In this document: piece after piece, positions 20,708-30,974 of the stretch
How the letters are laid out: each line of letters begins with the position of its first letter
Numbering within the stretch: the stretch's first letter is position 1
Origin: Ceratodon purpureus
Lineage: Eukaryota > Streptophyta > Bryopsida > Pseudoditrichales > Ditrichaceae
Assembly: GCA_014871385.1 (NCBI GenBank)
Contig: CM026427.1
Location: forward strand, 9,492,344 to 9,556,343
Length of the DNA stretch: 64,000 nt
Direction: 5' to 3'
Notes under the pieces: generated by a model
What the model was told of the DNA's origin: nothing
What the model saw: the letters and a program-made list of their open reading frames with translations, nothing else
The model's database searches: none
Program-made: the position numbers and the translations under genes

Positions 20708-21177
20708 TACAGTCCACCCTGTCCACCCTCTATAAATGTTAACCCTCGGGAGTAGAGAAAAGTTAACATTTATAGAGGTGTTAACAGTTAACAATTATGA
20801 AATCACATTTTGGAGCAATATATAAATGTTACCATTTATGAATGTAAGCAATTGTACAAAAGCCTTGTGAGAGAATTCCATTCACAAAAATGCAAACCCA
20901 ACCAAAACTTTATTCAATATCAAGTTGACAAATCACGGGTGAAGTATGAATCAATGGGAGAGAATGAAACTGGATGTGTAATTGTTAGCATCCATATTAT
21001 GGATGTATATCATCTGTTAACATTTACAAAGTCAAATTTATAAAGAGGGGAGTACCATTTTGTTAACACTTCACACGTTTAACATTTGTAGTGTGCAATA
21101 TGTGGGGAGTAGAAGAAAGTTAACATTTATAGAGGGTTAACACTTATAGGTGTAACATTTGTAGAGGGTGGACTGTA
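20708..21177. mobile_element. TA-CAGT pogo-like MITE, copy 1 (470 bp)
   Basis: Flanked by TA, the left end begins CAGTCCACCCTGTCCACCCT and the right end, read inward, begins CAGTCCACCCTCTACAAATG. The left end repeats GTCCACCC once more than the right, and both continue into CTCTATAAATGTTAAC-type sequence. TA target and CAGT..ACC..CTCTATAAAT ends resemble plant pogo/Tigger-derived MITEs. Internal copies of GTTAACATTTATAGAGG occur near both ends. No transposase frame. Confidence 0.7.
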
Positions 21178-21948
21178 CATACACTCCACCACTCTGCAAT
21201 TAATGCGCCACGACAAATAGATTGTAGTTGTGTATGGTACTACTTCCATGGAAAGGAGAATTACTTGTGGGCAGGAAAAAAATGGTTTAAAATGAAACAC
21301 ATATTGAGGTAGCTTCGATCTTCCTATGGATATATTTTGAAAATAAAAGCATATTCTAATCTCTTCAATCTCATGTTCTGATTGAAATTGAGATTCATCT
21401 ATTAACAGTTTACAATCTACATGAACTCGTAGTGAGTTGATGAAGAACAGACGAAGAGTGAGAACTTCAGTGATAATATTATTAAAGAGCAAGTGCCTCT
21501 AGAGACAAGAACACTACCTTAGGTCTACACTTCAACCCTACTCATGGGACTGAGCAGGTTTGTTGTCATTGTCCCTCTAACAAGGACAAGATATGATACT
21601 TGTTCGATTCTCATCTCGTCCTTGTTGGCATTCATATGCTACAAGGACTCAAGCTAACTCCTGAAGCTGCAACTAGATAGATCAAAAATTATATACCATT
21701 CTCAGGTACAAGTTCAACTACACCCATCTGCAGTAGTTAAGCAAGACATAACATTGTCACCCTTCTATAATCAGACTGTGCATCAATCTACAAACAAGTT
21801 CACTACTCTCTCAAAGCCTGTACTTCTGCCATCAACCAAGTTACACAAAGTTGTACCCCACGCTGCCGAAATCTTTCTTCAAGCGAACCAAAGACTCTTG
21901 ATCAATTATTCAGCCAAAGTGTTTTGCACGTACCCAAGACCTTGCAAA
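21178..21948. other. Intergenic / 3' flank of mannanase
   Basis: No gene recognised. It includes the presumed 3' UTR of the minus-strand mannanase. Confidence 0.5.
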
Positions 21949-24207
21949 CTATTTGAAGATGTGATTCAGGCCTTTTTTGAGCATGTTTGAGATAGTATGT
22001 CTCTTGGGTGACGACGTGTTGTTACCGTAATTTCCCTGGCCAGATGGAAACCCCATATTACTATCGAAGACTGGATTATTGCACATTGAATTCAGCCTTG
22101 CTGACTGTTGTGCTATCAGGTTGCAAATGGACGAGCCACATGCTGGATCGAATCCGTGTCCATCGTTCCAGTCCATCATGGCGGGCGGAAGAAGCTGCCA
22201 CTGGAGAGCTCCAGCTGCAGCTCCCTGTCTCTGAGCACTTTGGTAAACTTGATCATAAACTATGCTGTAGAACTCATCCCGCTTGTCCTCACAGAAGCCA
22301 GCCTTTTTATCTGAAAGGCCAAACTCGGTGAACAGAACTGGCATGTGCAGTATCTTCTCAGCGTCCTCAATGTGAGCTCTCACCCAGGAGTCAAAAAACT
22401 TCAGCTTGTCATCCACATCCTGAGAAGACAGCCTGCACAACCATTTTCACCGTGTTTGCTTGTTAAAAGTGTGGTCAAGAAATACATCAGCATTTCATGA
22501 AAGTACGGACAATGTGTTACAGTAAGCTCACCATTGATCTGGATATGCATGGACAGTAGCAAAATCAATGCCTGGTAACTGGTGGTCCCGAATAAAGTCG
22601 GTGCCTATTGTGCCGCAATAGCTGTTTGGATTTGAGCTACAGCACCCACTGCTATTTGATGAATAATAACCTTCTACACCGACTGTCAAGAGATGTTTGT
22701 TGTCCAGACTCTTCACATGCATAGCCATTTCTCCAATCCATGTCTGCCACAATAAAACAGAATTAGGAAAGCATAACTAACACCCCACTCCAAGTTTCCC
22801 CACTGAAAGAACAATATATTAGTTTGCTCAAAGGCTTATCCAGAATTACCAATAGATGTTATCACTTACTAGCAGTACAATGGTCGTTGTAATTGGCAAA
22901 AACACTAGACTCAGTCTAATTGAATGATGAAATAACAATCCATAAGGTAAAAGTGTTCAGCCGATAGGTTGAGATAAACCGAACCCGTAGAGTCTCTCCA
23001 GATTTGTCGGATCCACATTGGGGTTCGTTCATCAGCTCCCAGCCGAATATATTTGGGTCATTACGGTACTCCACTTTAGTAATTGTGTTAACTCTAGTTA
23101 AGACAGCCTGCCAAAAACATGATAGCTCAAAAAACATTAGAACCAAATGCACTAGGACTCTACAATTCAAACCTGTCAAATTTAAGATTAAGATCCCCAA
23201 GAGCCAGTGGAAGTGCGTTTTTGACATACCTTGACATGGTCTTTGTACCACTGTCGGCACTTGGAGTTCCTGAAAAAGTCATCGTCAGAGGCACAACACT
23301 CTCCTGCCGCCCTCGCCCATTCCACGTACTTCGTTTTGCCACCGTAATCCTTCCAGTTGTTAACAAAACTCAGCAACAACCTCACCCCATTACATTGAGC
23401 TTGATATATCGCATAATCTAAACCCTGCAACATCCACCGTTCTCAGCCCATGAGAAAGCCTTCCAGAGAACATCCCCTCATGACTCACAATAACTGACCT
23501 AGAATCAAACACAACTCTGTCTCAGTTTGTGAGCTCATCTGAACTTACGGTAACCCACTCATTCACGTTCTAACATGTTCCTAAATGAGCAAGGGAATGC
23601 AACATCAATAGATCTCCACCATAGACAGTAAATCACACAATCAGAGCAACATCACCAATCGTCATATATCAAACACAACGATCAGCACAAACACGAAGGT
23701 AATCTTTCTGCCAAAATGCAATCTGATAATTCGTCACCAACCCAAACCCCAGAATCCAACTCGGTAAGACAAAAACGTCAAACCTATCCTGCAGATAACT
23801 CAAGAATCTTCCCCCAAAGTGGTCGGTGACAATCATCGTCTTCACAAGAATACTGACAAGTTAGTAGCTAAGCTGAATTAGATCCTTGAATCTCAAGATG
23901 GCCTTCACACAGCACCATAGCCCTAAAAACGACGACATGGGAGTCGAACTAACTTCACCTGAAACACCTTCTCATCATACTTCCCCGGCGACATCTGCAG
24001 AGCTTGGTAAGTGTCATCGTTGAAGGCCCACGTCCGGCACACCGTGAGGCCCAATGCCGCTCCATCGCACAAGATCTTGTCCACCCTGGGCCTGGTGCTG
24101 GCATCCGATGCCTGCACCATCAGCCAGTAGGAGTTCCACCCATTCACATACACTGGCTTCCCGTCCAGCATCAGGAAATGCCCATCTCTCGTCACCCACG
24201 ACGCCAT
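21949..24207 (-). CDS. Mannan endo-1,4-beta-mannosidase, GH5_7-like (5 exons, 420 aa)
   Basis: Retaining glycoside hydrolase that cuts beta-1,4 bonds in mannans. Exons: 24207-23959, 23424-23230, 23107-22985, 22743-22532, 22432-21949; introns are GT-AG and frames join cleanly. Core landmarks are [15 protein letters not shown] (19-33), [16 protein letters not shown] with acid/base Glu176, TVHAYPDQW, and LFTEFGLS with nucleophile Glu296, then WQLLPP. No secretion signal is encoded: the protein starts MASWVTRDG, about ten residues before the conserved catalytic-domain start, while most plant relatives have an N-terminal signal. Either an upstream exon was missed or this form is cytosolic. The last 40 residues are Asn/Ser-rich and probably disordered. 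Confidence 0.93.
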
Positions 24208-25032
24208 GGCCACAAGTACTCCTTCCTCTCCACCCAAGTGTAGTAGATCTCAACTACAAACCCATGCGCCCACTTCCAGACTAGTCTCGGAATCTCTTCA
24301 CTGCCACCTACACCTGGCCCCAAGACTGATTCTGATACAACATAATTCGAGGATGGATCAATCAAATCAAATCAAATGGGTGGGCCCGGAATTATTCCCT
24401 CGCCCAGGAGTGCCGTGGAGGTGAGCGGCCGTCCTACCTTGGCGCCACCATACCTATCATGCGCAGAGGAATGATTCCAAAGAATAGCATCATCATCCTA
24501 GCGCAATTCACACCTGAGACAAAACTCAAACGGATGGATTTGCAGATAAGCCTGGCTTCTAAATCGGCAACATTCGGCTTTCAAATAACTTAAGGAATCC
24601 GTCACCATGAGGAATTGTGGATATCCATCGAAGCTAGCGTAAGGTGTGAAGTTCCTTCTAGTTAATCACACCTTACTGTCCAAGGGATAACATACATTCA
24701 TGAGTAGTTTTTACTTTCACCGAACTCGTCTGCACTTGGACTTCCAAAATGCGATCGAACGCGGCGCTAGCTCTCTGCGATGTGTGTACCGGTAGTTCAT
24801 TGTGCAGATCCTCCCTGGTGCAGGTAGCGCAAAGAGATGGTCTTCCACAATTAGAGCTTAAACCCGGGATGGATGGCAGAGTTTGCAGCGATCGATCTCA
24901 TGCGAGTATAATTTCGATATTATGCACCGACCAGCGAGCTCTGAAACTTTGTTTGTTTCTTGCGGAGTCAAATAAATGCACAAATTAGCCCAAGCTGACC
25001 TACCGTTCAAACGATCACCGGTTTCGTCTGAG
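24208..25032. other. Upstream region of mannanase
   Basis: Presumed promoter of the minus-strand mannanase and intergenic DNA. A 79-codon plus-strand frame at 24749 has no recognisable features. No signal-peptide-like exon could be identified with confidence. Confidence 0.45.
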
Positions 25033-25970
25033 TACAGTCGAACCTTACAATGTCACACCATCCGTTTCACCAGAAAGAGTGATGTAAACCGGGTGTGCAA
25101 TATTTGATGATGTCACATTTTGAAGAATTGTGCATACTGTGATATTATCAACAAAAAAAAAGGTAAAAAATCAACGTAGAATTATAATGTAAAAAAATAA
25201 AATAACAAATATGAGACTTCAATGTTTTTGAATGTAAAATCTAATTCAAAATTATGAATAACAGCAAGAGCACATCATAAATGTTAGATGTGCAACACCA
25301 ATTCTAATGAGTGTAGAAACCTTATTACCAAAACCTAACCTTGCTTGCATACATGTACAGAACATATACCTAACAATGAACATGAGTAGCAAAGCAGTAT
25401 GGTACTGATAAAAAAAAAATTACAAGAAGTAACAATTGTTTGCAAGAAAGGAGCATCCTCATCAATATTTTCTAACATCATAATAAGCATCACCTTGATG
25501 ATCAAATTTGGAAGAAACAACATGTAGGTGATGGCATTGGCGTCTTTCACAAGTAAGACTTATCTGCTCACTCCTAATTTCTGTGTTCCATCTATGAGGG
25601 AAAGCTAGAAACAAAGCCGAGACCCGCGTATGACTCTTTCGGCTACTACAATTTGTTAATCCAACCATCACATACAATCCATCCATACTTAGTATTATCA
25701 CATTTACACTACGGATTTTGGTGTTATCACATTTCTCACCCTCCATGGAAAATTCAAATTGGTTAAAAATAGAATTTGAGGTGCATTTTCTAAATTGCTC
25801 AGACATCGAGTTTTATTGTTAGATTGAATTTTTGATGGTAAGGTCTAAAAATTCTATTTTTAACCAGTTTGGTTTTTCCATGGAGGGTGAGATTTACACT
25901 ATGGATTTTGGGAAAAAATAGTGACATTAACAAGGGTTAACAAGGGTGACATTATCAAGGTTAGACTGTA
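25033..25970. mobile_element. TA-CAGT pogo-like element, copy 2 (938 bp)
   Basis: Flanked by TA. Left end CAGTCGAACCTTACAATGTC, right end read inward CAGTCTAACCTTGATAATGT, both continuing into CAC. The ends share CAGTC.A.CC with copy 1. The interior has a long inverted repeat (25735-25776 against 25849-25892, both containing CACCCTCCATGG in inverse orientation) and a minus-strand 114-codon frame (25806-25462) with no recognised domain. Probably non-autonomous. Confidence 0.7.
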
Positions 25971-26216
25971 GAGGCACATGTTCAGAACCCAGCAAATCGA
26001 AATCACCGAGACAACGTTCTCCTATTGCCACGTACTCCGCAGCGGATGACAAGGCGCAGTCGTGGTCCTGCCACGTCGGACTCCTTAACCGCTATTCCAA
26101 TCACATAAATGAACAACAAAACAGCACCGATCGGTCGATGCGTGTTTTTGTGGAATCGCGGAGTATTGTTGTAGAGGTTTGGAGTCGCAGAGAAGGTTGG
26201 GAGTACTTTGTTAGCG

Positions 26217-26540
26217 ATGGGGCAGGGCAAGGAGGAGAAGAAGGGCCACGCGATAGCCAACGCGGTGGTGGCCACGGCCAGCGTTGCGCTCGGCTATGCG
26301 GCGCTCGAGCTCGGCCTCGGAGGCGTTCTCAAGCCTGGCCGGGAGGCCATTCAGCACTCGCTGGAGCCGGAGGAGGAGGCCGCTGCCCGCGTGCAGGCGA
26401 CGAAGCTGGTGGAGGAGGTGAACCACGACGCTACGGCGCACGAGAATACGACGCGCACGCCCATGGAGGAGGAGGACCTCGCGATATCGTTGCAGGAGCA
26501 TGCTGCTGCTGCTCCCGAAGCTCACACTACGAGCCATTAA
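26217..26540 (+). CDS. Small hypothetical protein (107 aa)
   Basis: A GC-rich frame starting MGQGKEEKKGHAIANAVVAT, with a hydrophobic Ala/Gly/Leu stretch at about residues 12-36 and then an acidic, Ala/Glu-rich tail (EPEEEAAARV, PMEEEDLAIS, HAAAAPEAH). Codon use is GC-ending, unlike its AT-rich flanks, which supports real coding. I do not recognise a family. The short hydrophobic stretch could be a single membrane segment or an amphipathic helix. The start is the first ATG. It lies 246 bp beyond the pogo-like element at 25033-25970. Confidence 0.6.
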   Translation: MGQGKEEKKGHAIANAVVATASVALGYAALELGLGGVLKPGREAIQHSLEPEEEAAARVQATKLVEEVNHDATAHENTTRTPMEEEDLAISLQEHAAAAPEAHTTSH

Positions 26541-27060
26541 GCTTCGTAGAACTGTAGGATTTATCGACTGTTTGTTTCCTGATGTTTGCTGTTCCAGCTG
26601 TGAATGAGGACTCCGCTTATTTTAGCTTTGTTTTAGACTTTCTGGAGCATAGCAACCAGGGATTGTTTGCAACCCTAGAGTATGGTTATGGAGAGATCTC
26701 ACCATAACTCATATCCGAGCGGAGTGTATATAATTAGGTTCTTATCTGAGAAACCTCGAGATGGCTGTAAATGTCGTCTAGGTTATGTTCCGGATGCTCG
26801 AATCCGCAGTATAGTTGTAACGAAACGAAAGATTTTGACATGAAATATATAAACGATTTGTTAAAATTTACGCACTTGTTGTACTGTACAGCTAGGTTTA
26901 GGTTTCGGTCTGTGTCCAGAGGGCAAGCAACACTGAGGATATGACTAGTTAGTTTTAAGGAAGGTGCACGAAGAAAATACTAGTTTGAATTTTTTGTACT
27001 CGGCCTGCCATTCAACATTGTCAAGTACATTTTGCTTGAATGGGTTCCTAGTTTAGCTAA
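26541..27060. other. 3' flank of the small gene
   Basis: Presumed 3' UTR then AT-rich intergenic DNA; nothing further seen. Confidence 0.5.
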
Positions 27061-27525
27061 ATGACTCAGGCATATAAAGTCTCCTTCCCCTCTCCTTACG
27101 TATGTGATATCATTCAAAAATGCTGTCTCACGATTCATACTCACCGCTGTGAAGCGCATGCAAAACTCTGTTATTCATATTATTCACTTTGTTCCATAAT
27201 GTCCGTGATCATCTCTATGACTCTATTTCTGCTGTCTTTATTTAACTTCCCGCGGTATAGCAGATTGAAGATTGCGGAGTTCATCGTGATCTTGATTAGC
27301 CAAGTCCTCCCAAATGGAAACAGAGGCTTTGGTGTAGGGGAAGGTTCAAAGCCAGCATGGATGACCAAATGGGCGCAACAAGAGCTTGTTGAAATTCTAG
27401 GTGAAGAGAGCAGTGCTGTGGTAGATGGCATCATTGATGCAGGTCGCCAAACATTCTCTGACCAAGACAACCAGCAAACGTCCACGCTTCGCTATGCCCA
27501 AGAGCTTCTCCATTTGGCTAGTTGA
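27061..27525 (+). CDS. Uncertain coding region, possibly a last exon
   Basis: An open frame whose second half looks coding: GNRGFGVGEGSKPAWMTKWA, then QELVEILGEESSAVVDGIID, then YAQELLHLAS and a stop. The first half is less convincing and a possible acceptor (CTTGATTAG, near 27302) lies just before the better part. I do not recognise a family, and no upstream exon could be joined. It could be the 3' end of a gene, a fragment, or chance. Confidence 0.3.
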   Translation: MTQAYKVSFPSPYVCDIIQKCCLTIHTHRCEAHAKLCYSYYSLCSIMSVIISMTLFLLSLFNFPRYSRLKIAEFIVILISQVLPNGNRGFGVGEGSKPAWMTKWAQQELVEILGEESSAVVDGIIDAGRQTFSDQDNQQTSTLRYAQELLHLAS

Positions 27526-28388
27526 GGTGAGGCTGATGTTCAATCATGAAATGGAATATGGTTTCAACCTGCACTTTGTATACATCGATTCAGCAGCAAT
27601 TCTGAATCTCTGGTGCCAACACATAAGTTGGACAATACTGAGGAAGAGATAGGAAAAAAATTCGGCATAACATTTTTTGTTTTCTTTTTTTAAAAGAATA
27701 TTTTCAGTTACCTAGGTACGGATTTTATCATGGATGTTAAAATGTCCTGAATAGTCTGTTGATTAAAGAGTTGGCTTCTTTTGGTAATTGTAAAATCTCT
27801 TGCCGCTCTCTGATACTTTAACCTTCCTTTTGCTGTCAACACTGTCCTCAGCAATGTTTCCGGCTTGCACTGTACCTTGGAACGGAGACGACTGGGAATT
27901 GTTTCAGGTTATTTTGACCTGACTCATGAATTGTTTTGCAACCGAATTTCTTACTGGAGATTTCTGCAAGTGGGATTCTCCATCTCACATTCAATGAAAT
28001 TCAACTCAGCACATTGTGGATATGCAACTACAGATGAAATTAAAGCATCCAAGGCACCTACAAGTTTATCGTCTGTATAACCACTGAAGCTCTACAGTTA
28101 TCAAGGACAGTGGTCGTGATTTAGTGAATGGACAGTGGTTGAATTTTTCAGATAAGAAGCACCACAAGCATTGCCACAATGTCCAGTGCTAGATCATTGA
28201 TCGGATGATTTTGACTTTTGAGAAGATTTCTCTAGTCAAATTTCTAAAACGAACTTTTTATCACTCTAGAAGGATTAGTTTTTGACAATCTTAAAGGTAA
28301 TCATGTTACCTGAATAAAAATTCTCAATAGTATTAAGAGAGGGGTGTAACAAACATTTGGAGGTTGCTCCTGGTGGAGGAAAAATGAC
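27526..28388. other. Intergenic, no gene seen
   Basis: AT-rich with short frames only (for example 27865-28080) that show no recognisable features. Confidence 0.5.
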
Positions 28389-29401
28389 TTAACCCCTAAA
28401 GGACAATCATCCACATTTGGGCTTTTTTAGAATTCGGGCATGTACCTATGACTTCAATTTCAGTCGTGATTTTTGAAACGTTTTGTAAATGTGGGCTGTA
28501 GCAAGGACTTTGAGGGAATCTAATTTTTTTCAATTAGACATTTCAAAAAATAGTTATGGTACCCGAAGTGAAATGTGTTGTTTGGTGGGCAGTTCGGGCA
28601 GCCATGCAAAATACATTTGTTACCTTTGAGATTTTTTCTATAAATACTTAATGCTTCCATCTTTGAGATTCCCCAAAAAAAACTTTTTTTTAGGACAAAA
28701 TGTTCACTCTGCAAAATATCAAAGTTTTCTCACCGTTTCGGACAGTGTACTAAAAACACTTCTTCTTTCCTTTATAAAAGTTAGAAAAAATATTATTTTA
28801 GGTTTTTTCTTTTTTTCAATGAATATATGGACATCAATCTTTACTCTGACAGTTTGGATTGGGACTTTATTAAATAATGAAGTTTCTAGGAAAGAAATAA
28901 GATTTAGCATTCTTATGTATTCAACTTAATAAAAATATTGTTTTCAACATGCTACACTTGTCTTTTGGGTGTAATTTTATTTTTCAAAATTAGCTAACTT
29001 AGTCTTCTTTGTCATGCACCAAAAATCCTAAAATTGATAATGCAAAAAAGCAAAGAAAAAAAAAGTTAGAGTGTGTTGACCTAGTTAAAAACTGGGTCAA
29101 AAAGGGTTTGTTTTCAAAATTCAACTGCTATAATCCTCTAATATCTACCGTTGATTATGATGAAATTTTTTGAGATATCTACTACGATAATATTTTTGAA
29201 GATCTTACGGTTAGAATTAGAAAATAATTATTTTTTAGTCATTCATGCTTTTTACATGGAAATGGCAGTTTTGAAGCGTTTTTTGGTGAAACATAGTCAG
29301 GAAGCCTTAAGGGCTAAGGGGAACATAACTTTTCTACCATAGGCCCAATGAAAAAATTATTAATGCTTCTTCAGTATCAGACTACTCGTTTAGGGCTCTT
29401 A
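28389..29401. mobile_element. Possible piggyBac-like element C (right end uncertain)
   Basis: The left end TTAA-CCCCTAAAGG matches elements A and B. The interior shares short blocks with A, such as AGATCTTACGGTTA (13356-13375 region against about 29200). The right end is not clean: the best candidate is TTTAGGGCTC-TTAA ending at 29401, with three extra bases. Very AT-rich, no transposase frame. Confidence 0.35.
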
Positions 29402-29415
29402 AGAAAATAGCATGC

Positions 29416-29500
29416 CGAGAGAGAAAAAAAAACTTCGGTTTCCGGAGGAGACCGTCGTGAATGAATTGTCTGTTCAAGCCACCCCCAATCCAATGCCCTC
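29416..29500. repeat. Dispersed repeat copy 2
   Basis: Aligns with 13809-13887 over about 75 bases, including CCACCCCCAATCCAATGCCC. The DNA after this block is not shared with copy 1. Confidence 0.55.
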
Positions 29501-30060
29501 AGGAGAAAGGTATGGGAGTAAGGATCTACTCCCCCTTTTACGAGAGTAGACACTTTAGTCACCAGCAACCAGTAACACAAAACAATAAAGGTTTTAGTGT
29601 TTTAAGAGGTGATTTTGGCATGGCGAAGGGAGGTAGTGTAAGTTACGAGAAGTTATTATGGGATAGAATGGTTGAATTAGGTTTATGGGGGTCTAAGAGT
29701 TCCGGTAATGGTTGGTGGTTTTCTATTCTCTGTTTGTGGAGGGGGATAGACATGGCATAGTGTATAGCAATGGTGTTTAGATTCTTAAAAGTGTTTTTGA
29801 TGGTAGGCAGGGATATTTGGAAGTTGTTTTCAAGTAGTGTCATTGATGAAATATGTGTAGTGGCACGGGCGCCTGCTGTAATGACAATAAGGGGTTTGAC
29901 TTTCCAACCTCGAGTGACAATATTAGCGATTAGTAGATTGTTTAGTATGCCTTGATTGATTACCCAGTAACGACTTGCGAGGGTAGTATCATTCGATTTT
30001 TAGGTTGAGCTATCTAGCCCGGTGGTGGTGATGCTCTCCTTCAAAGATACCATTGGCTTG
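29501..30060. other. Intergenic, no gene seen
   Basis: Short overlapping frames on both strands show no recognisable domain. Composition is intermediate. Confidence 0.5.
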
Positions 30061-30967
30061 GGGCCGCTTTACATATAGAGCCTGGCCAGCCAATTTTCCT
30101 TGGGGCCGATTGCTTGAAATTTCACCCCATTTTTGTTGGGACCGGACTGAAGTCTCTATCATAATAAGATTATAACCGGGGCCTATCTTTCCGTATGTAA
30201 TGACCTTGGAGCCAAGAAGCCGGGCCGATCCAATAAATCTAGAAAAAACCAGCCCTTCTCTCTCTCTCTCTTTTCATTGCCATTTGTACAAGATGGATGA
30301 ATGAAAACATAACATTTTAATGGATCTTGTGTTTTTCATTGCCGTGTGATATGTTATGGAAATAATGCAATATTACAAGGTTTAATCAAGTCTAGTAATC
30401 ACCGCAATCAAACAAGAATCTAGCTTGAATTACGTATTTACACTTGCACATCTTATACATAGACCAAAAACATAATGAAGAAGTGGATTTGGGCTTCATT
30501 TGGCCTCTAAATGGTGTATGGCTGAAAATTCTAGTAACGATTTAAGTACAAAAATAGTGAATGATGGAGGATGGACATGAATGAGGAAGGAAGGAAAAAG
30601 TGGATGAGATTTATAAAGGCTCTTTCCTTGTACCTTTGAGGTAGAGGTCTTAATTCCCTACGGTTTCGCAAATGGTTTTAATTAGTTGAGGGAAAATTGT
30701 TTTTTTTATAGAAGGTTTTTTTAGTCAAATTTGACATTGGCCTCGGGGCCAAGAATTGGCCTTCCATTTTTGGTGCACCCAATTCATCCAGCTCTGGCCA
30801 TGTCATAACTTACATTTTCTGATTAAAATATTCAAACCATTAAATTGGCCCATCTTCTCTAAGTGTAAAGGGATTGGGGCCAATTTCAACCTCTTAGTCA
30901 ACCAAAAGGGAGGATTTCAGCCCTCAAGCGAGCTGAAATGGTCCGGCCCCTTGGTGTAAAGCGGCCC
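30061..30967. mobile_element. TIR element with GGGCCGCTTTACA ends (907 bp)
   Basis: Perfect 13-bp inverted ends: GGGCCGCTTTACA at 30061-30073 and TGTAAAGCGGCCC at 30955-30967. Subterminal GGGGCC/GGCCAA words recur near both ends. The interior is AT-rich without a long frame. No clear target-site duplication could be seen (left flank GGCTTG, right flank TAAGTA), so the superfamily is undecided. It ends 7 bp before the TA of the Dof-carrying element. Confidence 0.6.
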
Positions 30968-30974
30968 TAAGTAA

